A DNA stretch of 24,170 nucleotides. Source: Flavobacteriaceae bacterium UBA7446 (GTDB lineage: Bacteria > Bacteroidota > Bacteroidia > Flavobacteriales > Flavobacteriaceae). The notes under the pieces are model-generated. The model saw nothing but the letters and a program-made list of their open reading frames with translations, searched no databases and was not told where the DNA came from. Location of the stretch: positions 1,136-25,305 of the forward strand of contig DLPY01000074.1 in NCBI GenBank assembly GCA_002478685.1. The letters are read 5' to 3'. Positions 1 through 7,542 of this stretch are shown piece after piece; within the stretch, counting starts at the first letter, position 1; each line of letters opens with the position of its first letter. The translations under genes and the position numbers were made by a program.

Positions 1-39
1 AAAATCCGATAGGTCATTAAGCGTTAAAAACTGTGTCAT
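1..39 (-). CDS. argF: N-terminus of an ornithine-type carbamoyltransferase, partial
   Basis: Only the first 13 codons are in the window. They read MTQFLTLNDLSDF from an ATG at 39-37 and run off the left edge. The ATG overlaps the argD stop in an ATGA arrangement (argD stop TGA at 38-36), as expected for the next gene of a tightly packed operon. The start resembles the N-terminus of ornithine/N-acetylornithine/N-succinylornithine carbamoyltransferases (M-x-x-F-L-x-x-x-D), and that enzyme commonly follows argD in Bacteroidota arginine clusters. The substrate (ornithine or an acylated form) cannot be told from 13 residues. The family call rests mainly on context. Confidence 0.55.
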   Translation of the reverse strand, partial: MTQFLTLNDLSDF

Positions 40-1160
40 AGTGATTGTTTTAAAGCATCCAAAAATTGATCTAAATGTTTTTGCTGTATCGTTAGTGGAG
101 GTAGTATACGCAATAGTTTTTTATTGCTACTTCCACCTGTAAAAATGCGGTGTTCGTAAATAAGTTTTTTCCGTAGTTCACTCACTTCAAAATCAAATTC
201 TAGTCCGAGCATAAGCCCATGTCCTTTTACTTTTTTAATCCCTTTAATGGTCTTGGTTCGTGCTTTAAAAGCTTCGCCAAGATTTGCTGCGTGCTCAATA
301 AGATTTTTCTTTTTCAATACTTCTAAGACTGCCAAACTTGCCTGACACGCCAAGTGATTTCCGCCAAAGGTTGTGCCCAACATACCATACCAAGGCTCAA
401 TGTTTGGATGCACCAAAATTCCGCCCACAGGAAACCCGTTACCCATGCCTTTTGCCATAGAAATAATGTCAGGAGTTACCCCAAAATGTTGATATGCAAA
501 AAAGGCTCCTGAACGCCCAAAGCCAGATTGCACTTCATCGGCTATTAGACAACTGTTGTATTTGCGACATCCTTTTTCAACACTTTTCATAAATTTTTTA
601 GAAGGCATATCTAATCCACCCACCCCTTGAATGGCTTCAATAATTACCGCACAAACGTCTTCTTTGCTCAATGTTTTTTCTAATGCATCCTCATCACCAA
701 ATTCCAAGAAAATGACTTCTTGTTGTGCATTTAAAGGTGCAATAATTTTGGGCGTGTCTGTGGCTGCCACCGCAGCACTTGTTCTGCCGTGAAAAGCATT
801 TTTAAAGGCAACTATTTTTGATTTTTCTGTATGAAACGAGGCGAGTTTAAGTGCATTTTCGTTGGCTTCTGCACCTGAACTACACATGAATAGTTGATAT
901 CCTCTACAATCCGATTGTGCTTCAATTTCGTTTGCCAACTGTTTTTGTAACGGATTTTGAATAGCATTGGAATAAAATCCAATTCTAGAGATTTGCTTTT
1001 TTAACCTTCGTTTGTATACAGGGTGTTGGTGCCCAATGCTAATCACCGCATGACCACCATACAAATCCAAATACTTTTTTCTGTCTGCACCATAAACATG
1101 GACTCCTTTGGCGCAAACAGGCGTTACATCATACAGCGGATACACATCAAATAATGGCAT
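36..1160 (-). CDS. argD: Acetylornithine/succinylornithine aminotransferase (PLP, class III)
   Basis: Transfers an amino group from glutamate to N-acyl-glutamate semialdehyde, giving N-acyl-ornithine; cytosolic, arginine pathway. The 374-residue protein is full length for short class-III ArgD enzymes. Visible family landmarks are the phosphate-binding SSGAEAN (94-100), the cofactor-stacking stretch AFHGRT (122-127), IADEVQSGFGR with the pyridine-binding Asp208, and SMAKGMGNG with the Schiff-base lysine at 237. The start ATG lies 1 nt after the proC stop, and the end overlaps the next gene by ATGA, so it is an internal operon gene. Whether it prefers acetyl- or succinyl-ornithine cannot be read from the sequence. 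Ornithine aminotransferase is the main alternative, but the arg context argues against it. Confidence 0.93.
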   Translation of the reverse strand: MPLFDVYPLYDVTPVCAKGVHVYGADRKKYLDLYGGHAVISIGHQHPVYKRRLKKQISRIGFYSNAIQNPLQKQLANEIEAQSDCRGYQLFMCSSGAEANENALKLASFHTEKSKIVAFKNAFHGRTSAAVAATDTPKIIAPLNAQQEVIFLEFGDEDALEKTLSKEDVCAVIIEAIQGVGGLDMPSKKFMKSVEKGCRKYNSCLIADEVQSGFGRSGAFFAYQHFGVTPDIISMAKGMGNGFPVGGILVHPNIEPWYGMLGTTFGGNHLACQASLAVLEVLKKKNLIEHAANLGEAFKARTKTIKGIKKVKGHGLMLGLEFDFEVSELRKKLIYEHRIFTGGSSNKKLLRILPPLTIQQKHLDQFLDALKQSL

Positions 1161-1161
1161 G

Positions 1162-1956
1162 TTAGTCTTGTGCTATTTCGTTAATTTTTTTGAAGGATGC
1201 CACAATACCTTGAATAAGCGATGAGCTTAACCCTTGATGCTCCATCTCATTTAATCCTTCAATAGTGCAGCCCCTAGGCGTTGTGACTTTATCAATTTCT
1301 TCTTCAGGATGCGCCCCTGTTTCAATAAGCAACGATGCTGCGCCCATAGCGGTATACATCGACATTTTCATGGCTTCCTCAGCATCAAATCCAAGTTGAA
1401 CACCCCCCTGTGTAGTAGCACGAATGAGTCGCATCCAAAACGCAATCCCAGAAGCGCAAATCACCGTAGCTGCACGCATGTGTTGCTCCTCAATTATAAT
1501 ACTTGTTCCCAATCCATTAAAAATGGCTTCAGCAACAGGTAGTCTTTCTTTGCCTTTGTCGTTTGCACACAAACACGTCATGGATTTACCTACTGAAATT
1601 GCCGTATTCGGCATGGATCGAATGATATGCACATTTCTCCCTATAATCTCTTCCATTTTTACAATAGAAAATCCTGTTACGGTAGAAATAAGTACATGGT
1701 TGTCAAAGAGTAAATCGTTGATTTCAGCAAGTAATTTCCCCAACTGTCTAGGCTGAACAGCCAAAATGATAATGTCAGATTCACGCACCGCTTTCTTATT
1801 GTCTGCAGTAATGTGCGTGTTTGCATATTCGCTCCACGTGGCAATACTGTCAACAGATCTACGAGTGAGATATAACTTGGTAATGCTGTTATTTGTGATC
1901 AGCCCTCGGGCGATGCTTAGCCCTAAATTCCCAGCTCCTAAAATGGCAATTTTCAT
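1162..1956 (-). CDS. proC: Pyrroline-5-carboxylate reductase
   Basis: Reduces pyrroline-5-carboxylate to proline with NAD(P)H. The 264-residue length is normal for ProC. The N-terminus is a Rossmann fold with GAGNLG (7-12); MPNTA (115-119) is the conserved mid-protein motif; VTTPRGCTIEGLNEMEHQG (224-242) is the C-terminal P5CR signature that closes over the substrate. It sits between argC (36 nt upstream) and argD (1 nt downstream) on the same strand, so proline and arginine synthesis are probably co-transcribed. The ATG at 1956-1954 starts exactly at the usual MKIAILGAGN position. Confidence 0.94.
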   Translation of the reverse strand: MKIAILGAGNLGLSIARGLITNNSITKLYLTRRSVDSIATWSEYANTHITADNKKAVRESDIIILAVQPRQLGKLLAEINDLLFDNHVLISTVTGFSIVKMEEIIGRNVHIIRSMPNTAISVGKSMTCLCANDKGKERLPVAEAIFNGLGTSIIIEEQHMRAATVICASGIAFWMRLIRATTQGGVQLGFDAEEAMKMSMYTAMGAASLLIETGAHPEEEIDKVTTPRGCTIEGLNEMEHQGLSSSLIQGIVASFKKINEIAQD

Positions 1957-1992
1957 TCGATGATATTATTTAATTATTCTGCTTTTTATTCG

Positions 1993-2979
1993 TTAAAATG
2001 TTGCTGATTTTAAGTTTAATCCTGTGGATTGCTCCCAACCGAACATCAAATTCATATTTTCTACTGCTTGTCCAGAAGCCCCTTTTAGTAAATTGTCAAT
2101 AATACTGGTAACGAGCAATTGTCCCTCGTGCTTATGCAAATGGACCAAACACCTGTTGGTATTTACCACTTGCTTTAGCGCAAGACTGTTTTTGCTTACT
2201 ACTGTAAATGGACTGTCTTTATAAAACGATTCATAAAGTGAGTAAGCCTTTTCAAGATTGCCTTCATATGCAGTATATGCAGTAGCGAATATGCCACGCG
2301 TGAAATTCCCTCGTATAGGCAAAAAATGAATTTTTGATGAGTACCCTTGCGCACGAGCAAGCGTTTCGCCAATTTCTCCCAAATGTTGATGCACAAAGGG
2401 TTTGTAGTAGGAAATGTTGTTATTTCTCCAGCTAAAATGACTTGTTGCCGAAGGCACTACTCCTGCACCTGTGCTTCCTGTAATAGCGTTTACGTGCACT
2501 TCGTTGTGCAATTTTTTAGCTGCAGCAAGTGGTAATAACGCTAACTGAATTGCCGTCGCAAAGCACCCTGGATTGGCAATTGCCTGCGCTGATTTTATCA
2601 TGTTTTTATTTGCCTCAGGTAGTCCATAAACAAACGACCTGCCTATAAAATTGCGGTCTGCTGTTAAACGAAAATCATTACTTAAATCAATGATTTTAGT
2701 ATTGTCATTTATGGTGTGTTCGTGTAAAAATATTGCAGAATTGCCATGTCCCATGCATAAAAACAGTACATCGATTTCTGGATTTAGTTCAGTCGAAAAT
2801 GGCATGTCTAAAATTCCAACCAAATCTAGATGTGTTTCTGATATGGGTTGTCCAGCCTGTGTGGAACTGTACACAAAATCTATCTCTACATTTGGGTGAT
2901 TGACTAACAAGCGAAGCAATTCGCCACCTGTATATCCTGCGCCACCAATAACGCCTACTTATATGTTATTTATTGACAT
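1993..2979 (-). CDS. argC: N-acetyl-gamma-glutamyl-phosphate reductase with an in-frame TAA at codon 7
   Basis: Reduces N-acylglutamyl-5-phosphate to the semialdehyde. Catalytic Cys lies in ANPGCFAT, and GSTGAG and the C-terminal LLKGASGQAVENMN are present. The longest reading frame without a stop begins at TTG 2919 (308 codons), but that omits the NADP-binding fold. In the same frame, directly upstream, lie VGVIGGAGYTGGEL, the expected Rossmann start, then a TAA (2961-2959), then MSINNI from an ATG at 2979 inside the end of argG. A single base difference (AAA instead of TAA) would give MSINNIKVGVIGG, a normal ArgC N-terminus. So as written the gene either has a nonsense codon or a base error; GTA and GGC downstream of the TAA cannot serve as usual starts. 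The rest of the frame looks fully intact, which favours a recent change or a sequence error. Confidence 0.85.
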
Positions 2980-4144
2980 GCTGATAAATTTTTCCGGCAT
3001 TCGCCGACAGTTTGATAAATCCTTTTGCTTCCTCTGCATTCCATGCTTCGTTGGCTTCACCATAGGTGCCAAACGAATTGTCCATCAAATCAAAATTCGA
3101 TTTTATGCCATCAAGAGTAAATCGGTATGGATGAAGGGTAACAAAAACACTTCCTGATACGGTATTTTGACTGTTGGTTAACAATGCCTCAAAATCACGC
3201 ATCACAGGATCGAGGTATTGTCCTTCGTGCAGCATCATCCCGTAATACGAACCAATGTAATCTTTATGATGCAACTGCCATTTGCTAAGCGTGTGCTTTT
3301 CTAACAAATGATGTGCTTTGATGGTTAGCAATGCGGCTGCTGCTTCAAAACCAACACGTCCTTTGATACCAATAATGGTGTCGCCAACATGAATATCACG
3401 ACCAATGGCGAAGGGTGCGGCAAGCTCTTGTAAAGTTTGAATTGCTGCAACAGGCGTATAGCTTTGGTCGTTGATACCCATCAATTCGCCTTTTTCAAAC
3501 TGAAGTGAGATTTGCTCAACTGCTGTTTTTGTACACGGATTTGGATACGCTGCATCGGGGAGTGGCTTTTGTGACTTCAGTGTTTCCCTGCCACCAACCG
3601 AAGTACCCCAAAGTCCTTTGTTAATGGAATACTGTGCCTTCTCCCAAGACCAATCTACACTATGTTGCTCGAGATAGTTTATCTCATCTTCTCTGGAAAG
3701 TTTTTGATCACGAATAGGCGTAATAATTTCTATTTGTGGTGCCATGGTTTGGAAAATCAAATCAAAACGCACTTGGTCGTTCCCAGCGCCTGTACTTCCA
3801 TGGGCAATATATGTTGCTCCAATTTCTTTTGCATGCCTTACAATGGCCACGGCTTGAGTTACACGCTCGGCACTAACCGAAAGCGGGTAGGTATTGTTTT
3901 TCAATACATTTCCAAAAATCAAGTATTTCACAATATCTTGATAAAAGGTTTCTACAGCTTCAATGCTGGTGTACGAATGCGCCCCAAGTGCTATAGCCTT
4001 TTTTTCAAGGGCTTGCACTTCTTCTTGGTCAAATCCGCCTGTGTTCACACTAACAGCATGGACCTCATACCCTTGTTCGCTAAGCGACTTTACACAGTAA
4101 GAGGTGTCTAATCCGCCACTATATGCTAAAACTAATTTTTTCAT
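2966..4144 (-). CDS. argG: Argininosuccinate synthase
   Basis: Condenses citrulline and aspartate using ATP to form argininosuccinate, the penultimate step of arginine synthesis. The 392-residue protein starts with the N-type ATP pyrophosphatase P-loop AYSGGLDTS (7-15) and has the signature HGSTGAGNDQVRF (116-128), where many other bacteria have a lysine in place of the Ala of GAGND. Its ATG overlaps the GNAT stop in an ATGA arrangement. Its last 14 nt overlap the inferred argC start at 2979. No frameshift is visible. Confidence 0.96.
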   Translation of the reverse strand: MKKLVLAYSGGLDTSYCVKSLSEQGYEVHAVSVNTGGFDQEEVQALEKKAIALGAHSYTSIEAVETFYQDIVKYLIFGNVLKNNTYPLSVSAERVTQAVAIVRHAKEIGATYIAHGSTGAGNDQVRFDLIFQTMAPQIEIITPIRDQKLSREDEINYLEQHSVDWSWEKAQYSINKGLWGTSVGGRETLKSQKPLPDAAYPNPCTKTAVEQISLQFEKGELMGINDQSYTPVAAIQTLQELAAPFAIGRDIHVGDTIIGIKGRVGFEAAAALLTIKAHHLLEKHTLSKWQLHHKDYIGSYYGMMLHEGQYLDPVMRDFEALLTNSQNTVSGSVFVTLHPYRFTLDGIKSNFDLMDNSFGTYGEANEAWNAEEAKGFIKLSANAGKIYQHVNK

Positions 4145-4731
4145 TTTTTATCTAGTTTAAATGCGTTTTTAAAGGATTGTAGTCGCCCCACAATACCATT
4201 GTTGTTTTTTGCTTTTGGATCATAAAGCATCCCCGTGCACAAACACATGGTTCGGTTTGTTCTTGTAAGTACATCGTAATTTTTACATGTTTGGCACCCT
4301 TTCCAAAAATCAGGATCATCTGTAAGCTGCGAAAACGTTACAGGTTTGTAGCCCAAGTCGTAATTGATTTTCATTACAGGTAGGCCCGTTGTTATACCAA
4401 ATATTTTGGCATTTGAATATTTTTCTTGGGTGTATTTAAAAATTTTGATTTTGATTTTTTTTGCTAACCCAATCCCTCGGTATTCTGGGGCGACAATAAG
4501 CCCAGAATGCGCTACATATTTTCCGTGTCCCCACGCCTCGATATAGCAAAAGCCGGCAAATTTTTCACCGTCTATTGCAATGATGGCATTTCCCGACTCA
4601 ATTTTTTTCTGAATATATTCTGGGGTACGACGTGCAATTCCTGTTCCGCGCACTTGAGCAGATGACGTAATTGTTTCCGAAATGATAGTGGCATACTTTA
4701 TATGTATGCGTTTTGCAATTTGAATTTCCAT
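4141..4731 (-). CDS. GNAT-family N-acetyltransferase, first gene of the arginine operon (possible N-acylglutamate synthase)
   Basis: A 196-residue GNAT protein. The GNAT core includes IVAPEYRGIGLAKKI (79-93), which carries the acetyl-CoA pyrophosphate-binding R-G-x-G-x-A loop. I chose the ATG at 4731 because the protein from there begins MEIQIAKRIHIKYA; a GTG 57 nt upstream would add an unlikely leader and overlaps a second small ORF. The C-terminal part has four cysteines, C146-x2-C149 and C163-x-C165, which could bind a metal. Being first in the arginine operon suggests it makes the N-acylglutamate that ArgB, ArgC and ArgD act on. That role is inferred from context, not read from catalytic residues. 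Confidence 0.82.
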   Translation of the reverse strand: MEIQIAKRIHIKYATIISETITSSAQVRGTGIARRTPEYIQKKIESGNAIIAIDGEKFAGFCYIEAWGHGKYVAHSGLIVAPEYRGIGLAKKIKIKIFKYTQEKYSNAKIFGITTGLPVMKINYDLGYKPVTFSQLTDDPDFWKGCQTCKNYDVLTRTNRTMCLCTGMLYDPKAKNNNGIVGRLQSFKNAFKLDKK

Positions 4732-4733
4732 GT

Positions 4734-4799
4734 TTATGGAGAAGTGAAAATTAGACTGAAAATAAACGGAGAAGGAAACCGGACACACCTAAGTTTCAT
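4734..4799 (-). CDS. Small ORF 2 in the arginine operon leader
   Basis: A 21-codon ORF begins ATG-AAA-CTT-AGG at 4799 and ends TAA at 4736-4734, two bases before the GNAT ATG. The peptide begins MKLRCVRFPSP and contains two arginines (AGG and CGG codons) and one cysteine. Its ATG lies inside the right arm (on the minus strand) of an inverted repeat, TGAAACTTAGG, that can pair with sequence inside small ORF 1. The near-zero spacing to the GNAT start would allow translational coupling. Whether it is translated is unknown; short ORFs occur by chance. Confidence 0.35.
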   Translation of the reverse strand: MKLRCVRFPSPFIFSLIFTSP

Positions 4800-4810
4800 A
4801 AATAAATATA

Positions 4811-4873
4811 CTACCCCAAGGGGCGACGAACGCGCGGGGAAAGAGTGAAACGTGAAACTAGGTTTACGGTCAT
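4811..4873 (-). CDS. Small ORF 1 in the arginine operon leader, arginine-rich candidate leader peptide
   Basis: A 20-codon ORF (ATG 4873-4871, TAG 4813-4811) encodes a peptide with four arginines, at positions 8, 14, 16 and 17, the last three within SPRVRRPLG at its C-terminus. That is strongly enriched and close to what an arginine-sensing leader peptide should look like upstream of arginine genes. Its last codons form the palindrome CCCCTTGGGG. No Shine-Dalgarno site is evident. A TAnnTTTG box ends 4 nt before the ATG, so if that box is the promoter the ORF would be leaderless. Translation is inferred. Confidence 0.4.
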   Translation of the reverse strand: MTVNLVSRFTLSPRVRRPLG

Positions 4874-4903
4874 GCCGCAAAAATAGAGAATTTTTTTAAA
4901 GTG

Positions 4904-4936
4904 TTGGTGTATTGCTTAACCAAATTCCTAATTTTG
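4904..4936 (+). promoter_or_regulatory. Candidate Bacteroidota promoter for pabB-tilS-dsbD
   Basis: TTG at 4904-4906 and TAATTTTG at 4929-4936 are separated by 22 nt. This fits the TTG-N(17-23)-TAnnTTTG layout known for primary-sigma promoters in Bacteroidota. It would start transcription around 4941-4943, about 15 nt before the pabB TTG start. Confidence 0.45.
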
Positions 4937-4957
4937 TTTTTTTAAGAAGATATTTGA

Positions 4958-6253
4958 TTGATAACACGCACAAAAACAGTATTTAATGTAAAAGGTTTGA
5001 ACGAAATCAAGGCAAAGCTATTTGCTTGGGCAGCCCATTCGAGTCCACAGGCGTGGTATGATTCTAACCAGTATCCACATCAAAAAAGCACCCATGATGC
5101 TGTTTTGGCACTTCAAACGAATCCTCATTTTTCACAGATTAGCTCTTATAAAACACTCAAAAATGCTATTGGTAAAGATTGGCTTTTTGGTTTTTTCACA
5201 TATGAGTTTTCTAGCAGTTGGGAACAGGTTATTGCTACAAATCCATCACGTATTTCATTGTCAAAATTGCAATTTTTTTGTCCTAAAAAAGTATGGCTTT
5301 TGAAGGGCGATACATTAACGGCTCTCTATACAAATCTTGATAATGCCAAAGACGACTTTGAACACATTTTAGCAACTGACTCCTTGCCTTCTAGAGAATC
5401 CATTGCGATAGATTTATCACCTCGAATTTCAAAATCGGATTATTTGAAAAATGCCACTGCCTTGCAACAACATATTCTAAGGGGTGATATCTATGAGGTG
5501 AATTACTGTATGGAGTGGTTTGCTGAAAACACACAGATTTCGCCTCCAAATGTTTTTCAATCGCTAAATGCGATTTCAAAAACCCCGTTCGCTGCGTATT
5601 TGTCTATGAAAAATTTACATTTGATGTGCGCTTCACCTGAACGCTTTTTAAAACGTGAGGGAACAATGATAGCTTCCCAACCCATAAAGGGAACAGCTCC
5701 TCGTTTTCAAGGTATGGTGCTGGATAAAGCAGCTGCGCAAAAACTAAAAACCGACCCCAAAGAACGTGCCGAAAATATTATGATTACAGATCTGGTTCGA
5801 AACGACTTGTCTAGAATTGCAAAAAAAGGATCTGTTTCTGTGGCAGAGCAATGTGTCGTTTATCCTTTTGAGCAAGTGCATCAAATGATTTCTACGGTGA
5901 TTGCTACTTGCTCCGAAAACACACATTCACTAGATATTATCGGCGCTTGTTTTCCTATGGGAAGCATGACGGGGGCACCTAAACAACGAGCTATGGAACT
6001 TATTGACAGATATGAAGCAAGCCAACGTGGCTTATATAGTGGTGCGGTTGGGTATTTTGCACCAAATGGTGATTTTGATTTCAACGTTGTTATTCGTAGT
6101 TTAATTTACGATGCAAATCAACAATATCTTTCTACACATGTGGGGAGTGCCCTAACTGCTGCCGCAAATGTGGAGAGAGAATACGAAGAATGTCAGCTAA
6201 AGGCTGAAGCCATTAAACGTGTTTTAGCAAATCAGCATACAACAACTGTTTAG
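4958..6253 (+). CDS. pabB: Aminodeoxychorismate synthase component I
   Basis: Converts chorismate plus ammonia to 4-amino-4-deoxychorismate, the precursor of p-aminobenzoate and folate. The 431-residue protein belongs to the chorismate-utilising family. It has PIKGT at 242-246, where the lysine (K244) distinguishes PabB from anthranilate synthase, which has PIAGT. It also has NIMITDLVRNDLSRIA, GSMTGAPKQRAMELID and the C-terminal GLYSGAVGYFAPNGDFDFNVVIRS. The start is TTG: an in-frame TGA lies directly before it, no upstream in-frame ATG exists, and an AAGAAGA stretch sits about 8 nt upstream. It ends 2 nt before tilS. No glutaminase (pabA) is in the window. Confidence 0.93.
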   Translation: MITRTKTVFNVKGLNEIKAKLFAWAAHSSPQAWYDSNQYPHQKSTHDAVLALQTNPHFSQISSYKTLKNAIGKDWLFGFFTYEFSSSWEQVIATNPSRISLSKLQFFCPKKVWLLKGDTLTALYTNLDNAKDDFEHILATDSLPSRESIAIDLSPRISKSDYLKNATALQQHILRGDIYEVNYCMEWFAENTQISPPNVFQSLNAISKTPFAAYLSMKNLHLMCASPERFLKREGTMIASQPIKGTAPRFQGMVLDKAAAQKLKTDPKERAENIMITDLVRNDLSRIAKKGSVSVAEQCVVYPFEQVHQMISTVIATCSENTHSLDIIGACFPMGSMTGAPKQRAMELIDRYEASQRGLYSGAVGYFAPNGDFDFNVVIRSLIYDANQQYLSTHVGSALTAAANVEREYEECQLKAEAIKRVLANQHTTTV

Positions 6254-6255
6254 TT

Positions 6256-7542
6256 ATGGAACAAAGATTTAGAGAACATATCGCATCTGTTTTAGAAGGT
6301 GCTACCAATCTAAAAATTTTGGTAGCGGTTAGTGGAGGTGTTGACAGCGTCGTGCTAGTGCATCTACTGTCCAAATGTGCATATGACTTTGAAGTTGCAC
6401 ATGTCAATTACAAGTTGCGAGGCTCTGATAGCGACCTTGACGAAAAGCTGGTGTGTAAATTAGCTGCTTCATTACAAGTACCATTTCATAGTGACACACG
6501 TCTCATAGACCCAAACGAGTCGGGGATTCAAAAAAAGGCGCGAGACTTACGTTATGCTTGGTTTAGGGAATTGGTTGCTTTGCACGAATATGATGCGGTA
6601 CTTACGGCGCATCACGCCGATGACCAGTTGGAAACGCTTTTTTTACGCCTTTCAAGGGGAAGTGGCTTAGAAGGTTTAGGGGGTATTCAAGCCAAAAAGG
6701 GTTTTTTGATTCGTCCGTTGTTGCCATTTTTTAAGGATGAAATAATAGCTTATGCAAAAGCAAACGACCTATCATGGCGGGAAGACGCATCCAATAGCTC
6801 TAAAAAATACCTTCGAAACGCCATTAGACATGATGTGATGCCTACATTTTTGAGTCTTTCCCCACAAACGGCAACGAACACGTTAATGTCCATGCAGCAT
6901 TTACAAGATGCTTTTGAGGCTATTGATATTCAAATAAATGCTATCAAACAACAATGGATTAATTCTAAAGAAGTCACTACCATTCCGTTGATATCTATTC
7001 AGCATTTAACACCGAGAGGATTTTGGCTACATCACTTGTTTTCTTCTTTTGGTTTTGATGCTGTTGAAGTGGACAAGTTGCTTGGAACACATGCTGGAAA
7101 AAAGTGTATCAGTACCACGCACGAATTACTTCGAGAGCGAGACCATTTGGTTTTATCAACGACCACAGCAACTCACGATAGTTTAGATCAGCAATATTTA
7201 GTATCAAAAAAAGGACTTGAATATCCTCTACGAATTCAAATTTCTAATCTTTCAAAACGTTCAAAACCCGCTTCAAATTCGATTTTAATAGATACATCAA
7301 AATTGTCTTTTCCACTGTTGTTAAGGCGATGGAGAGAAGGTGATGTCTTTTATCCAACTGGAATGAAAGGCAAAAAAAAGATCTCCAAATTTTTTAAAGA
7401 TGAAAAGATGTCAACGGTTGAAAAGAAAAATCAATGGGTTTTATGTCATAAAAATGACGTAATTTGGATTGTTGGAAAACGATCAGATCGTAGATTTGTC
7501 GCTAATGATTTTTCTGAATCCCTCCAAATCAAGATAGGATGA
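6256..7542 (+). CDS. tilS: tRNA(Ile)-lysidine synthetase
   Basis: Attaches lysine to C34 of the CAU-anticodon tRNA-Ile, so that it reads AUA instead of AUG; essential and cytosolic. The 428-residue protein has the PP-loop SGGVDS (26-31) that binds ATP, followed by the AHHADDQLETLFLRLSRGSGLEGLGG segment typical of TilS and a C-terminal TilS domain (RRWREGDVFYPTGMKGKKKISKFFKDEK). It starts 2 nt after pabB and overlaps dsbD by ATGA, so the three genes form one transcription unit. Confidence 0.95.
   Translation: MEQRFREHIASVLEGATNLKILVAVSGGVDSVVLVHLLSKCAYDFEVAHVNYKLRGSDSDLDEKLVCKLAASLQVPFHSDTRLIDPNESGIQKKARDLRYAWFRELVALHEYDAVLTAHHADDQLETLFLRLSRGSGLEGLGGIQAKKGFLIRPLLPFFKDEIIAYAKANDLSWREDASNSSKKYLRNAIRHDVMPTFLSLSPQTATNTLMSMQHLQDAFEAIDIQINAIKQQWINSKEVTTIPLISIQHLTPRGFWLHHLFSSFGFDAVEVDKLLGTHAGKKCISTTHELLRERDHLVLSTTTATHDSLDQQYLVSKKGLEYPLRIQISNLSKRSKPASNSILIDTSKLSFPLLLRRWREGDVFYPTGMKGKKKISKFFKDEKMSTVEKKNQWVLCHKNDVIWIVGKRSDRRFVANDFSESLQIKIG

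Larger units (their letters stand above)
4732..4885 (-). promoter_or_regulatory. Structured leader and possible promoter of the arginine operon
   Basis: On the minus strand a perfect TAnnTTTG -7-type box (TATTTTTG) lies at 4885-4878; I find no TTG at the usual 17-23 nt upstream, so the promoter is tentative. Downstream come CCTAGTTTCA (4862-4853) and its near complement TGAAACTTAGG (4798-4788, one bulged base), able to form a long-range stem. GTTTCAC occurs twice in tandem (4858-4845), offering two alternative partners for TGAAAC. Between them sits the 10-bp palindrome CCCCTTGGGG (4823-4814). The stem would cover the start of small ORF 2. This resembles a translation-dependent switch, but no poly-U terminator is seen. 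Confidence 0.4.

Noticed and set aside
1424..1756. 110-codon open frame on the plus strand inside proC
   Set aside because: Fully antisense to conserved proC and without a plausible start context or domain.
3662..4111. 149-codon open frame on the plus strand inside argG
   Set aside because: Lies wholly opposite a strongly conserved argG; its translation has no recognisable domain and looks like a shadow frame.
4732..4788. GTG start at 4788 for the GNAT protein
   Set aside because: Adds 19 residues unlike the family N-terminus; the ATG at 4731 gives the expected MEIQIAKRIHIKYA start.
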